A DNA stretch of 64,000 nucleotides from Halapricum hydrolyticum. GTDB lineage: Archaea; Halobacteriota; Halobacteria; Halobacteriales; Haloarculaceae. Of the stretch, positions 43,059 through 51,361 are shown one piece after another. The stretch's first letter is position 1; every line of letters begins with the position of its first letter. Location of the stretch: NCBI RefSeq assembly GCF_025517535.1, contig NZ_JAOPKC010000002.1, forward strand, positions 248,001 to 312,000, written 5' to 3'. Below the pieces are notes generated by a model. The model was not told the DNA's origin. It saw only the letters and a list, made by a program, of their open reading frames with translations, and ran no database searches. The position numbers and the translations under genes were made by a program.

Positions 43059-45266
43059 ATGCCCCAGGAGATCCGGGAATTGGATCCGACCACCGTCGAA
43101 CGGATCGCCGCCGGCGAGGTCGTCGAGCGACCCGCCTCGGTCGTCAAGGAGCTGGTCGAGAACAGTCTCGACGCCGACGCCTCGCGGATCCGCGTCGCCG
43201 TCGCGAGCGGCGGCACCGAGTCGATCCGCGTCAGTGACGACGGCGTCGGCATGGACGAAGACGCGCTCCGGCAGGCGGTCAGACAGCACACGACTTCGAA
43301 GATCCGCGACATCGACGACCTGGAGGGGGGTCTCGCGACGCTCGGCTTCCGCGGCGAGGCCCTGCACGCGATCGGTGCAGTCTCTCGCACGACGATCACC
43401 TCCCGGCCGCGAGACGAACGCGCTGACCGTGGCGCGGAGATAACCGTCGAAGGTGGCGACGCTGGAACCGTCCAGCCGGCCGGGTGTCCGGTCGGGACGA
43501 CCGTCGAAGTCGAGGACCTGTTCTACAACGTGCCCGCCCGCCGGAAGTACCTCGCACAGGACGCTACGGAGTTCGCCCACGTCAACAGCGTCGTCACCGC
43601 GTACGCGCTGGCCAATCCCGACGTCGCCGTGACGTTGGAACACGACGGTCGAGAGGTCTTCTCGACGACCGGACGGGGGAACCTCACGGAGACGGTCCTC
43701 GATGTCTACGGACGCGAGGTCGCGCAGGCGATGATCGAGATCGACGACGGGAAACTCCCCGAGGGGCCCCTGGAAGGTGTCTCGGGGCTGGTCAGCCATC
43801 CCGAGACCAACCGCGCAAGCCGGGAGTACCTCTCGACGTACGTCAACGGACGGTTCGTCACCGCCGACGCCGTCCGCGAGGCCGTGCTGGAGGCCTACGA
43901 GGGGCAACTCGCGAGCGACCGGTATCCCTTCGCCGTCCTGTTCGTCGAGGTCGACCCCGCACTGGTCGACGTCAACGTCCACCCCCGGAAGATGGACGTC
44001 AGGTTCGCGAACAGCGAGGGCGTTCGCGAGCAGATCACCGCCGCCGTCGAGGACGCGCTCCGGCGTGAAGGTGCCCTCCGATCGCGGGCGCCACGCGGCC
44101 AATCGGCCCCCGAGCAGACGGAAATCTCCCCTGGGGAGGGGTCGAACGAAGCGGGCGACGTCGTCGAGGGCGACTCGACCGTGGCCAGCACCGACGCGTC
44201 GGCTGGGAGTCGTCCCGAAAACGGCCCGGCCGGAGCGCCAGAGACGCCCGGAACGCCGGCATCAGACGGATCGGCGTCACCTGCAGCAGACGACAGTGAT
44301 CGACCCGACACGGACCGGGAGTCGAGCGCGTCGGGATCGGACAGTCGGACCGGCGAAGCCGCATCGAGTGGCAAGCCGGGCGTCACCGAGAGCGATCGAT
44401 CGAAGTCCCCTGGCGACAGTCGCCCGGGAACTCCCGAGGAGCGGCGTGCGGGCGCCTCCGAAGGCAGCTACTCGGACGCTTTCGAGGGTAACTACTCGGG
44501 CACCGCTGAGGACAGCTATCCGGAGACGACGGACGCGGCGCCCGGAGGTACAGAGACGACGAACGCGACGTCCGGGCAAGCAGAAACGACGGATTCGACA
44601 CCGTCGGTGACGGCGACGGAACAACAGCGGTTCGGCGACGACGATCCCGCGGTACAGTCGTTCGACTCGCTGCCGTCGATGCGCGTGCTCGGACAGATCC
44701 AGGACAGCTACGTAGTCGCCGAGACCGGCGACGGACTGGTGCTGGTCGACCAGCACGCGGCGGACGAACGGATCAACTACGAGCGACTTCGCGAACAGTT
44801 CCTCGGGGAGACGACGACACAGGTGCTTGCAGACGCCGTCGAGATCGAGCTGACCGCCCGGGAGTCGGCGCTGTTCGAGCAGTTCACCGAGGCGCTGTCA
44901 CGCCTGGGATTTCAGGCCGAGCGGATCGACGGCCGGACCATCGAGGTGCGGACGGTCCCGTCGCTGATCGCCGAGGCCGGCGGCCCCGAACTCGTCCGTG
45001 ACGTCCTCTCGTCGTTCGTCGAGCGCGACAGCGACGCCGCCGGGACGGTCGAGGCAGTCGCCGACGAACTGCTGGCCGATCTGGCCTGCTATCCATCAGT
45101 GACGGCCAACACCTCGATGACAGACGGCTCGATCGTCTCACTGCTGGAGGCGCTCGCCGACTGCGAGAACCCGTATGCCTGTCCGCACGGCCGCCCGGTG
45201 TTGATCGAAATCGACGCCGAAGAGATCGAAACCCGTTTCGAACGGGATTATCCCGGACACGCCTAG
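43059..45266 (+). CDS. mutL: DNA mismatch repair protein MutL with endonuclease motif
   Basis: 735 residues. The N-terminal GHKL ATPase has IAAGEVVERPASVVKELVEN and DDGVGM, and the transducer domain extends to about 335. A long Thr/Ser/Asp linker (about 340-540) follows. The C-terminal domain contains DQHAADERINYE at 564-575, matching the nicking motif DQHA-x2-E-x4-E, and CPHGRPV near residue 708. It therefore looks like an endonuclease-active MutL, as in organisms without MutH. No mutS lies within the window. Confidence 0.95.
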   Translation: MPQEIRELDPTTVERIAAGEVVERPASVVKELVENSLDADASRIRVAVASGGTESIRVSDDGVGMDEDALRQAVRQHTTSKIRDIDDLEGGLATLGFRGEALHAIGAVSRTTITSRPRDERADRGAEITVEGGDAGTVQPAGCPVGTTVEVEDLFYNVPARRKYLAQDATEFAHVNSVVTAYALANPDVAVTLEHDGREVFSTTGRGNLTETVLDVYGREVAQAMIEIDDGKLPEGPLEGVSGLVSHPETNRASREYLSTYVNGRFVTADAVREAVLEAYEGQLASDRYPFAVLFVEVDPALVDVNVHPRKMDVRFANSEGVREQITAAVEDALRREGALRSRAPRGQSAPEQTEISPGEGSNEAGDVVEGDSTVASTDASAGSRPENGPAGAPETPGTPASDGSASPAADDSDRPDTDRESSASGSDSRTGEAASSGKPGVTESDRSKSPGDSRPGTPEERRAGASEGSYSDAFEGNYSGTAEDSYPETTDAAPGGTETTNATSGQAETTDSTPSVTATEQQRFGDDDPAVQSFDSLPSMRVLGQIQDSYVVAETGDGLVLVDQHAADERINYERLREQFLGETTTQVLADAVEIELTARESALFEQFTEALSRLGFQAERIDGRTIEVRTVPSLIAEAGGPELVRDVLSSFVERDSDAAGTVEAVADELLADLACYPSVTANTSMTDGSIVSLLEALADCENPYACPHGRPVLIEIDAEEIETRFERDYPGHA

Positions 45267-45324
45267 GTCACCTTCCAGTCGGGTGCGACACTAGACCTAA
45301 GCCCTTCCATTGTGATACCTCGGT

Positions 45325-46275
45325 ATGGTCGAACTGGTGACTGTTGGGGACACGTCTCTTCGGCTGTCGCCGAGGGACAACGAGCGACTCGAGACGGCGA
45401 CCGACGTTCGAATGTACGCGACCGGCACCGAGAGTAACGTCGCAGTCGCGGCCAGTCGGTTCGGAACCGACGCGGTCTGGCTCTCGAAACTGCCCGAGAC
45501 GCCGCTCGGTCGTCGTGTCGTCTCTGAACTCCACGAACACGGGATCGAGACGCAGGTCGACTGGAGCGACGACGGCCGGCAGGGGTTGACGTTCTACGAA
45601 CCGCCGTGCGAGCCACGCGAGCGCGTCCGGATCGACGACCGCGGGTCGGCGGCGGCCGCGACAATGACACCCGGCGACCTCGATATGAATCTCGTCCAGT
45701 CGGCCTCGAGTGTCTTTGTCGCCGGCAGCACCCTCGCGCTCTCGGAGACGGCGGCCGAAACGGGGGCGGCGGTGCTTCGGGCCGGCAGCAGCGGAGAAGG
45801 CGTATCCGCGCTGGAGCTGGACTATCGGCCGGAGCTGTGGTCGCCGGACGCGGCTCGCGAAACGCTGACCGGCGTCTTCGACTCGGTCGACGTGCTGTTC
45901 GCGTCCGAGGACGACGTGCGAGACGTACTCGACCAGAGCGGACAGGCCAGAGAGATCGCCCCGACAGTGGCCGCGGAATGGGGCTTCCAGATGGTCGTGC
46001 TCACCCGCAGCGAATACGGTGCGCTGGTCTATCACGACGGCGTCATTCACGACCGCGACGCGATCGAGACCGAGGCAGTCGACGAGACCGGACAGCACGA
46101 CGCGTTCATCGGTGCCTTCCTCGCGACGCTACTCGATGGCGACGGGCCGGACGTGGCGCTGTCGAACGCCGTCGCGACGGCTGCCCTCGCCCGGACGATT
46201 CCCGGCCCGCTGGCGACGGTCGACGACGACGAAGTCGAGCGGCTCGTCGACTCGATCGACCAGAGCGGCTTCTGA
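45325..46275 (+). CDS. PfkB-family sugar kinase (KDG-kinase-like)
   Basis: 316 residues. PfkB features include ATGTESNVAVAASRFG near residue 34 and the C-terminal catalytic region DETGQHDAFIGAFLATLL. The usual GAGD anion hole is GQHD here, while the catalytic Asp is kept. The fold suits 2-keto-3-deoxygluconate or a related sugar acid, but the substrate is not certain. Its stop coincides with the first base of the 79-bp hairpin element. Confidence 0.85.
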   Translation: MVELVTVGDTSLRLSPRDNERLETATDVRMYATGTESNVAVAASRFGTDAVWLSKLPETPLGRRVVSELHEHGIETQVDWSDDGRQGLTFYEPPCEPRERVRIDDRGSAAAATMTPGDLDMNLVQSASSVFVAGSTLALSETAAETGAAVLRAGSSGEGVSALELDYRPELWSPDAARETLTGVFDSVDVLFASEDDVRDVLDQSGQAREIAPTVAAEWGFQMVVLTRSEYGALVYHDGVIHDRDAIETEAVDETGQHDAFIGAFLATLLDGDGPDVALSNAVATAALARTIPGPLATVDDDEVERLVDSIDQSGF

Positions 46276-46353
46276 TACTGCCGGCTGTAACTTTTCGAAA
46301 TGATTCGGCACGCCGGCGTACCGAATATCTTTAGAACTTACAGCCGGCAGTAT
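46275..46353 (+). repeat. 79-bp hairpin element, copy 1
   Basis: The outer inverted repeat ATACTGCCGGCTGTAA / TTACAGCCGGCAGTAT (16 bp, exact) encloses an inner dyad with half-site ATTCGGCACGCC (one mismatch in this copy). It lies between convergent genes. The second copy at 58291-58369 is in reverse orientation. It has no coding capacity and may be a MITE-like or REP-like element. Confidence 0.85.
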
Positions 46354-46373
46354 GAGCGACCCTGGGCGCGTCA

Positions 46374-46757
46374 TCAGGCCCGTTCGACGGTCAACTCGAC
46401 CGTCCACCGGTCGTCGCTGTGGGCGTCCAGCGTCTCGTAGAACTGGCGCAACCCTGCGGACTCCGTCGCCGGCAGGACGTATAACTCGACGGTCCCTCCG
46501 CGGACCGCGACCCGAAAGACGTCCCCCGTCTGTTCGTCGTGTACGAGATACAGCGGCATCGGGAGGTCCAGCCAGTCGCCGTAGGTGTAGGCTCCGCCCC
46601 CGAGTATCTCCTCGACGAGCGCCTGCAATCCCGATTCGGACCAGTCGGTCGTCGGCCGGAGGCGAAATACCGTCTCGCCCTCGTACTCGACCCCGCCACT
46701 GTACGGATAGCGGCGCTGTGGTCGGGCCGGGATCTCGAACGACGGATCCGTGGTCAC
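46374..46757 (-). CDS. Uncharacterised haloarchaeal protein
   Basis: 127 residues, alpha/beta, soluble (RRYPYSGGVEYEGETVFRLR, GAYTYGDWLDLPMPLYLVHD, EQTGDVFRVAVRGGTVELYV). No motif for metal, ATP or DNA binding is seen. It is convergent with the sugar kinase across the hairpin element. The family is not recognised. Confidence 0.75.
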   Translation of the reverse strand: MTTDPSFEIPARPQRRYPYSGGVEYEGETVFRLRPTTDWSESGLQALVEEILGGGAYTYGDWLDLPMPLYLVHDEQTGDVFRVAVRGGTVELYVLPATESAGLRQFYETLDAHSDDRWTVELTVERA

Positions 46758-46804
46758 ACCGGTCGCTACGGCGTGATAGAATATAAAAACGCGCCCACGA
46801 TCGA

Positions 46805-47026
46805 CTACTCTTCGGCGGCTTTCTCGCCGGTTCGGTCCTTGACTTGACCGACGAATTCATCGACCGAGACACGCTTTTCACCGACGGTCGCGCCGACGAG
46901 CGCGCCGAGGCCGGCCCCGGTACTGGCCGCGTTGCGACTGATGAGACCGCCGACGAACGCCCCGACCGAGGCGCCTATTGCTGCGTACTTTGCACGACTG
47001 ATCGTCTGTTTGATTCGCTTGCCCAT
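46805..47026 (-). CDS. Small glycine-zipper protein
   Basis: 73 residues. A basic N-terminus (GKRIKQTISRAKYAAIGASV) is followed by Gly/Ala-rich, weakly hydrophobic helices with GxxxG spacing (GAFVGGLISRNAASTGAGLG, ALVGATVGE), then an acidic end. It resembles glycine-zipper membrane-associated proteins. Function is unknown. Confidence 0.7.
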   Translation of the reverse strand: MGKRIKQTISRAKYAAIGASVGAFVGGLISRNAASTGAGLGALVGATVGEKRVSVDEFVGQVKDRTGEKAAEE

Positions 47027-47073
47027 ACTTCTACTACGTGTCGGAGCGTAAAAAGATATGTGTACTCTCGGCC

Positions 47074-47367
47074 CTACTCGACGGGATAGCCTTCGTCTTC
47101 CAGGTAGTCCTCGACGCGGTCGACGTGATCGCCCTGGAGTTCGATCCGGCCGTCGTCGACGGTCCCGCCACAGGCGAGTTTGGATTTGAGATCCGACGCC
47201 AGTTCCCCGACGTCGACGTCGTCGGGATCGAGTCCGTCGACGATCGTCATCTGCTTGCCGTACCGCCGCTCGTCTGTTTCGACCGAGACCTCCTGGGACT
47301 GCTTTGCGACGTCCTCACAGACGCAGAGTTCTTCCGGGAGTCCACACGTCGGGCAGACCTCTGCCAT
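47074..47367 (-). CDS. Translation initiation factor eIF1/SUI1-like
   Basis: 97 residues. An N-terminal zinc-type CPTCGLPEELCVCE precedes the SUI1 domain (GKQMTIVDGLDPDDVDVGEL, LKSKLACGGTVDDGRIELQG). In archaea aIF1 binds the small subunit P site and controls start-codon choice. The ATG at 47367 is chosen over the upstream ATG at 47460. Confidence 0.94.
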   Translation of the reverse strand: MAEVCPTCGLPEELCVCEDVAKQSQEVSVETDERRYGKQMTIVDGLDPDDVDVGELASDLKSKLACGGTVDDGRIELQGDHVDRVEDYLEDEGYPVE

Positions 47368-47479
47368 TACCTGGTATACGACCGGCGGAGTGAAAAGCCC
47401 TGCCCCCGCGTTCGAGAAACGACTGTCGACGCGTTGTCCGTGTTCCGCTCGCGGAACCACTGGATGTCGGCCTGCGACG

Positions 47480-48016
47480 CTATTCGAGTTCGTCTTCCTC
47501 GACCGGCGCGCGCATGTCGTCGATGACCAGCACGAGAACGTTGTTCGTCTCGTCTTTGCCGTCGATCGTGCCGATAATCTGCAGGCCAGCAGACGGCGTC
47601 GGGCCGGCGGTGATCGTATCGCCCGGCTCGAAGTCGGACATCGACCCCTGGAGGTAGATCTCGGCGCGGCACTTCTCGGGATGGTGGACGCTCGTCAGGT
47701 TGATCTCGGTGACGTTTGCCTCCTCGACGTACTCACCGTTGTGATAGAGCGAGACGTCAGCCGAGCGGTCCATCTGCTGGATCTGCAGCGCGTCGTAGGC
47801 CTTTGCTGTCGGTTTGTACCCGCCTTTCGGACCCGGAACGCCTTCGACCAGCTGCAGGGCCTTGAGGCTCTGCATCTGGTTTCGGATCGTCCCGGCGCTG
47901 CGGTCGATCTCCTCGGCGATCCGCTCGCCTTTGACCGCGCTGTCGCTCTCGCGGTAGCTGTTTACCAGTTCCTGCAGGATCGTCTGTTGACTCGCTGTGA
48001 GCTCGATGCCTGACAT
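47480..48016 (-). CDS. HrcA-type winged-helix transcriptional regulator, paralogue 2
   Basis: 178 residues. It is colinear with the protein at 356-889, and the stretch GTIRNQMQSLKALQLVEGVP is identical in both. The N-terminal winged helix and the C-terminal barrel (SVHHPEKCRAEIYLQGS, GDTITAGPTP) are kept. The ATG at 48016 is used; the upstream in-frame extension has no counterpart in paralogue 1. Two such regulators in one window suggest a gene duplication. Confidence 0.85.
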   Translation of the reverse strand: MSGIELTASQQTILQELVNSYRESDSAVKGERIAEEIDRSAGTIRNQMQSLKALQLVEGVPGPKGGYKPTAKAYDALQIQQMDRSADVSLYHNGEYVEEANVTEINLTSVHHPEKCRAEIYLQGSMSDFEPGDTITAGPTPSAGLQIIGTIDGKDETNNVLVLVIDDMRAPVEEDELE

Positions 48017-48096
48017 AGTCGGTGTTCGTAACTCCGTACCGACGGCTAAAACTGTTTTTGTATAGGTCGATCGTTCACGATGTGAAAACCCGCCAG

Positions 48097-48216
48097 CTAG
48101 TATACGCTGATCCCGTGCGACTCCCGTGCGTGTTCGAGGAGTTCCTCCGTGCTCTCGAACTCGGCGCCACAGGTACACGTGTGATACCCCGTCTGGGATT
48201 GCTGGCGTGTCGCCAT
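48097..48216 (-). CDS. C2H2-type zinc-finger micro-protein
   Basis: 39 residues (MATRQQSQTGYHTCTCGAEF, then ESTEELLEHARESHGISVY). C-x-C in TCTCG and H-x4-H in LEHARESH form a possible zinc finger. Haloarchaea encode many such zinc-finger micro-proteins, some affecting growth and motility. An A/T box (AATTATTATAC, about 48240-48250) lies 25-34 nt upstream of the ATG. Confidence 0.7.
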   Translation of the reverse strand: MATRQQSQTGYHTCTCGAEFESTEELLEHARESHGISVY

Positions 48217-48525
48217 ACACGTCACTGTTCGTGCCCGAGTATAATAATTGTTTGTGGATGTTTGGTACCGCGACACACACATCAGGGGAGGGAAAACTAC
48301 ACATCTGACGGCTCAATAGGTGGAAATTCGGGTATTTTCGAAAGAACGTTCACACAGTTTCCGCACGGAATGTGGGAAGGATCGTCTCTGGCCGGGGCGC
48401 GCACCGCTCGTTCAACCGGGGGCATATCGTTCGTTCAGCCGGAGCGCGCACCATTGGATGTCCAGCGATCGGGCCCGTTCGGTCCGATAATCACGCTGAA
48501 GACCCTGGGGTGTCCTGTATCGGGT
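48217..48525. promoter_or_regulatory. Divergent intergenic region, micro-protein / ACT regulator
   Basis: 309 bp. It contains the micro-protein promoter, an A/T-rich TTTTCGAAAGAACGTTC stretch and repeated boxes. GCGCGCACC occurs at 48397-48405 and 48444-48452 and flanks two copies of CGYTCGTTCARCCGG (48405-48419, 48428-48442). The boxes may be regulator sites for the ACT-domain gene. Confidence 0.5.
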
Positions 48526-49029
48526 ATGTTCGACGAGATCATGAAGAAATTCGAGGACAGCCCGAGTCAGCAGCGGGTGATCCGCCTCTTGCTCGAACGG
48601 GGGTTTTCAGTCAATGACGAGGGGCGGGTCGTCTCCGGGGGAATCGAGATCCCGAACACGGGGATCGCCCGCGAGATCGATGTCGACCGGCGAGTCGTCG
48701 ACGCCACGACCGACGCGATCCTGGCGGACCCGGAGTTGCGTCGCATCTTCCAGAACATCTCCGCGATCCCGAGTCTGATGGATCTCGCGCCGGTGCTGGA
48801 TCTGACTGTCTTGACGGTGACTGTCGGTGACGCCGAGGAGACGGGGATCGTCGCCACAGTCACGAGTGCGATCGCCGAGCAGGACATCGCGATCCGGCAG
48901 GTCATCAGCGACGACCCGGAGTTCTCCGACGAGCCGAAGCTGTACGTCATCACCGGCCAGCAACTCCCCGGCGAACTGATCAACGAGATCCGCAACATGC
49001 CGTTCGTCCGGAAGATCGAATTGCAGTGA
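48526..49029 (+). CDS. ACT-domain regulator of amino acid metabolism
   Basis: 167 residues. An N-terminal helical part of HTH type (QRVIRLLLERGFSVNDEGRV, IPNTGIAREIDVDRRVVDAT) is followed by an ACT domain (LTVLTVTVGDAEETGIVATV, AIAEQDIAIRQVISDDPEFS). ACT domains bind amino acids. The start MFDEIMKKFEDSPSQ is the family N-terminus. The open frame upstream is not considered coding. Confidence 0.88.
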   Translation: MFDEIMKKFEDSPSQQRVIRLLLERGFSVNDEGRVVSGGIEIPNTGIAREIDVDRRVVDATTDAILADPELRRIFQNISAIPSLMDLAPVLDLTVLTVTVGDAEETGIVATVTSAIAEQDIAIRQVISDDPEFSDEPKLYVITGQQLPGELINEIRNMPFVRKIELQ

Positions 49030-49047
49030 GGGCAGAGCGCCCCGTGT

Positions 49048-49590
49048 TCACTCCTCGTCGGCGTCGATCACGCGCTTGCCGGCCGCCTGCGGAACGACGC
49101 GCTTCTCGGCGTCGCGCCACTCGCGTTCGAGCTCCCGGCCCTCGAACAATCGGTCGAGAAACACGGCCAGTGCGGCGATCTCCGAGTGTGGCTGGTTCGT
49201 CACGCCGACGTTGAAATCGGCGCGTTCGTAGACCTCGAAAGGGACTTTCTCCGCGCCGACGACGACGAGCAACGGTTCCTCTCGATGGACAGAACGGATC
49301 TCGTCTTCGACGTCCTGGACCGGCTGGCCGTACATCGTCAGGTGTGCGATCGCCCCGTCCCACGATCGGACCCGACCCAGCGGCTGGTCGGTCACTTCGA
49401 CCTCGAAGGGGCCGCCGAAGCGATCGGTGATGTCGGTGACGGTCTCCTTGCGTCCCGAGGCCGCCGCTTCGAGAACGAGCCGATCGGCTCCGAGCGCGCG
49501 CGCAGTAAGCCCGACGTGGGTGGTCATCCGTTCGTCGCGGCCCGGGCGATGACCGAGTCTGAGGACGACGACCGGCGGTTCGTCTTGCAT
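49048..49590 (-). CDS. tRNA (cytidine(56)-2'-O)-methyltransferase
   Basis: 180 residues. It has the SPOUT/Trm56 signature VVVLRLGHRPGRDERMTTHV, LTARALGADRLVLE, LTMYGQPVQD and GVTNQPHSEIAALAVFLDRL. Trm56 methylates the ribose of C56 in the T-loop of archaeal tRNAs. The ATG at 49590 is preferred to 49611. It is convergent with the ACT gene, 18 bp apart. Confidence 0.93.
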   Translation of the reverse strand: MQDEPPVVVLRLGHRPGRDERMTTHVGLTARALGADRLVLEAAASGRKETVTDITDRFGGPFEVEVTDQPLGRVRSWDGAIAHLTMYGQPVQDVEDEIRSVHREEPLLVVVGAEKVPFEVYERADFNVGVTNQPHSEIAALAVFLDRLFEGRELEREWRDAEKRVVPQAAGKRVIDADEE

Positions 49591-49649
49591 ACCTACCCCG
49601 TCTCTCGGCACAGGTTAGCCGCTTTCGGATCGATCAGCGGTTCGGAGGA

Positions 49650-50327
49650 TTACAGTGCGTCGTCGATGGCCTGCGAGATCGTCTCGAAGTCGTAACTATC
49701 GAGGGCGGTGTCGTTCACGAACACCGTCGGCGTGGCCTCGACGCCGAGGCTGTCGCCGAACTGTTTGTCGGCCTGGATCGTCTCGCTGTACTGCTCGTCG
49801 ACAGCAGCGCTTCGAACGAGACCGGGATCGGCACCCACGTCTTCGGCCAGTGATTCGTAGAGGTCGGGACCCAGATCTGACTGGTTGCGGTACAGTCGCT
49901 GTGAATATTCCCAGTAGGCCGCGCTTCCGGCGGTGTCCTGGACGGCGCGGGCCGCGTTCGGAGCGCGCCAGGACTCCTCGCTCAGCGGAAGCGGGAACTC
50001 GTGGTGCTCGTACCGGATCGTCCCCGGCTGGATGTACTCTTCACCCAGGTCCGGGAAGTGCTCGACCACGTAGCTGGCGCAGTGACCGCAGACGTAGTCC
50101 TCGAAGACCATGACCGTCACGTCGGCGTCGGGATCGCCGAGTACGGGCGTCGGAAGGAGTCCGTCCTCGTCTGGTGTGACCGTCGATTCGGACGCGTCCG
50201 GCTGATAGAGTTTCCCCTCCGGGTCCCCCCCTTCGCTCAGGGCGCCACAGCCTGCCAGTCCAGCCGCTCCTGTGACGGCCGCACCTGCGAGAAATCTCCG
50301 GCGTGTCGTCGACGTTCGTTCTGTCAT
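49650..50327 (-). CDS. Tat-exported DsbA-like thiol oxidoreductase lipoprotein
   Basis: 225 residues. A Tat signal with lipobox (TTRRRFLAGAAVTGAAGLAG, then Cys) is followed by a DsbA/thioredoxin fold with CGHC (FEDYVCGHCASYVVEHFPDL near residue 82) and a cis-Pro region GVEATPTVFVN. It may promote disulfide formation outside the cytoplasm. The ATG at 50327 starts the signal peptide. Confidence 0.9.
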   Translation of the reverse strand: MTERTSTTRRRFLAGAAVTGAAGLAGCGALSEGGDPEGKLYQPDASESTVTPDEDGLLPTPVLGDPDADVTVMVFEDYVCGHCASYVVEHFPDLGEEYIQPGTIRYEHHEFPLPLSEESWRAPNAARAVQDTAGSAAYWEYSQRLYRNQSDLGPDLYESLAEDVGADPGLVRSAAVDEQYSETIQADKQFGDSLGVEATPTVFVNDTALDSYDFETISQAIDDAL

Positions 50328-50436
50328 GGGTGTGGATCCGCGTTTGCCCCTGATAATGTTGATCATCCTGGCTTGTGTTGCCCGTTCCATCGTCGTCGCT
50401 ACGCGGTCGTCGCGACACGATCGACGTCCTCCACGC

Positions 50437-50450
50437 ACAGCCGGCAGAAT
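50437..50450 (+). repeat. Degenerate solo end of the hairpin element (DUF2797 side)
   Basis: ACAGCCGGCAGAAT differs from the arm by one base and is followed by CGGCGTGCCGA, part of the inner dyad. It ends 10 bp before the DUF2797 ATG. Confidence 0.4.
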
Positions 50451-50460
50451 CGGCGTGCCG

Positions 50461-51270
50461 ATGGCAAGGGCCAAAACCCTCCGGCCGCTACGGCAGGGCG
50501 TGCAGATCGTCGGCTACGAGACGGGTGCGCCGGACGGCGAGCCTGCATTGATCCTCGCCGCAGACGGTGACCTCGAGCGAGAGCCACTCCGGTCGGGCGA
50601 GCGACTCGCGCTGACGCTGGAAGAGCGCCACTGTGCCGGGACGATCGACGGCTCCGGCGACACGGCGCGCCATCTCGCCTGTGACGCGCCAGAAGCCCCC
50701 TACTGTCCCCAGCACACCGATCGCTGGCCGTGTGCACGCTGTACAGGTGACTGTAACCTGCCCCTGGAGACCTGCCGCGAGGAGCACGCGGTCTACCTGG
50801 CGGCGTTCGCACCGGCGACGTTCAAGGTGGGCGTCACCCGCTCGTGGCGACTCGAAACCCGGCTTCGCGAGCAAGGGGCCGACCGGGCAGCCCACGTCCG
50901 GACGGTCGAAAACGGTCGCATCGCCAGACAGATCGAGGCGGACATCGCCGCTGACGTCGGCGATCGGGTCCGGGTCCCAACGAAGATCGAGGGGCTTCAC
51001 CGCGCCGTCGACTCGGACGCCTGGGCGGATCTGCTGGACGCGTACGATCCCATTGCGACCTATACCTTCGAGTACGGGCTCGACCTCGCTGACCGACCAG
51101 TCGTCGAAACGATGGCGACCGGAACGGTTCGGGGCTCGAAAGGGCGCGTGCTCGTCCTCGAACGGGGCGGGAGCACGTACGCCGTAGACATGCGCGAACT
51201 GGTCGGGTACGACGTCAGCCGTCAGGCCGCATCGCGGCAGTTGCAATCCAGTTTGAGTGCCTTCGAGTGA
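50461..51270 (+). CDS. DUF2797 protein with cysteine cluster and GIY-YIG-like region
   Basis: 269 residues. A Cys/His cluster (HLACDAPEAPYCPQHTDRWP, CARCTGDCNLPLETCREEH, about 76-115) suggests zinc. A GIY-YIG-like stretch (VYLAAFAPATFKVGVTRSWR, LETRLREQGADRAAHVRTVE) follows. DUF2797 is of unknown function, and this combination could indicate nucleic acid binding. The ATG at 50461 follows the degenerate repeat end at 50437-50450. Confidence 0.85.
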   Translation: MARAKTLRPLRQGVQIVGYETGAPDGEPALILAADGDLEREPLRSGERLALTLEERHCAGTIDGSGDTARHLACDAPEAPYCPQHTDRWPCARCTGDCNLPLETCREEHAVYLAAFAPATFKVGVTRSWRLETRLREQGADRAAHVRTVENGRIARQIEADIAADVGDRVRVPTKIEGLHRAVDSDAWADLLDAYDPIATYTFEYGLDLADRPVVETMATGTVRGSKGRVLVLERGGSTYAVDMRELVGYDVSRQAASRQLQSSLSAFE

Positions 51271-51333
51271 CTCGTTCCACTCCGTGCTTTCGACGGGTTT
51301 ATATTTTCAGATCCATCTTGGCGGCACAAAACA

Positions 51334-51340
51334 CTTATAG
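51334..51340 (+). promoter_or_regulatory. TATA-like box upstream of the DUF7490-like gene
   Basis: CTTATAG lies about 22-28 nt before the GTG at 51362 and supports a leaderless start. Confidence 0.5.
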
Positions 51341-51361
51341 CGGCGTTAAGCAGTCAGATGT

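Noticed and set aside
48022..48525. Upstream extension of the ACT regulator
   Set aside because: The frame stays open, but the family N-terminus is at 48526 and the region has promoter-like boxes and an overlapping divergent gene.
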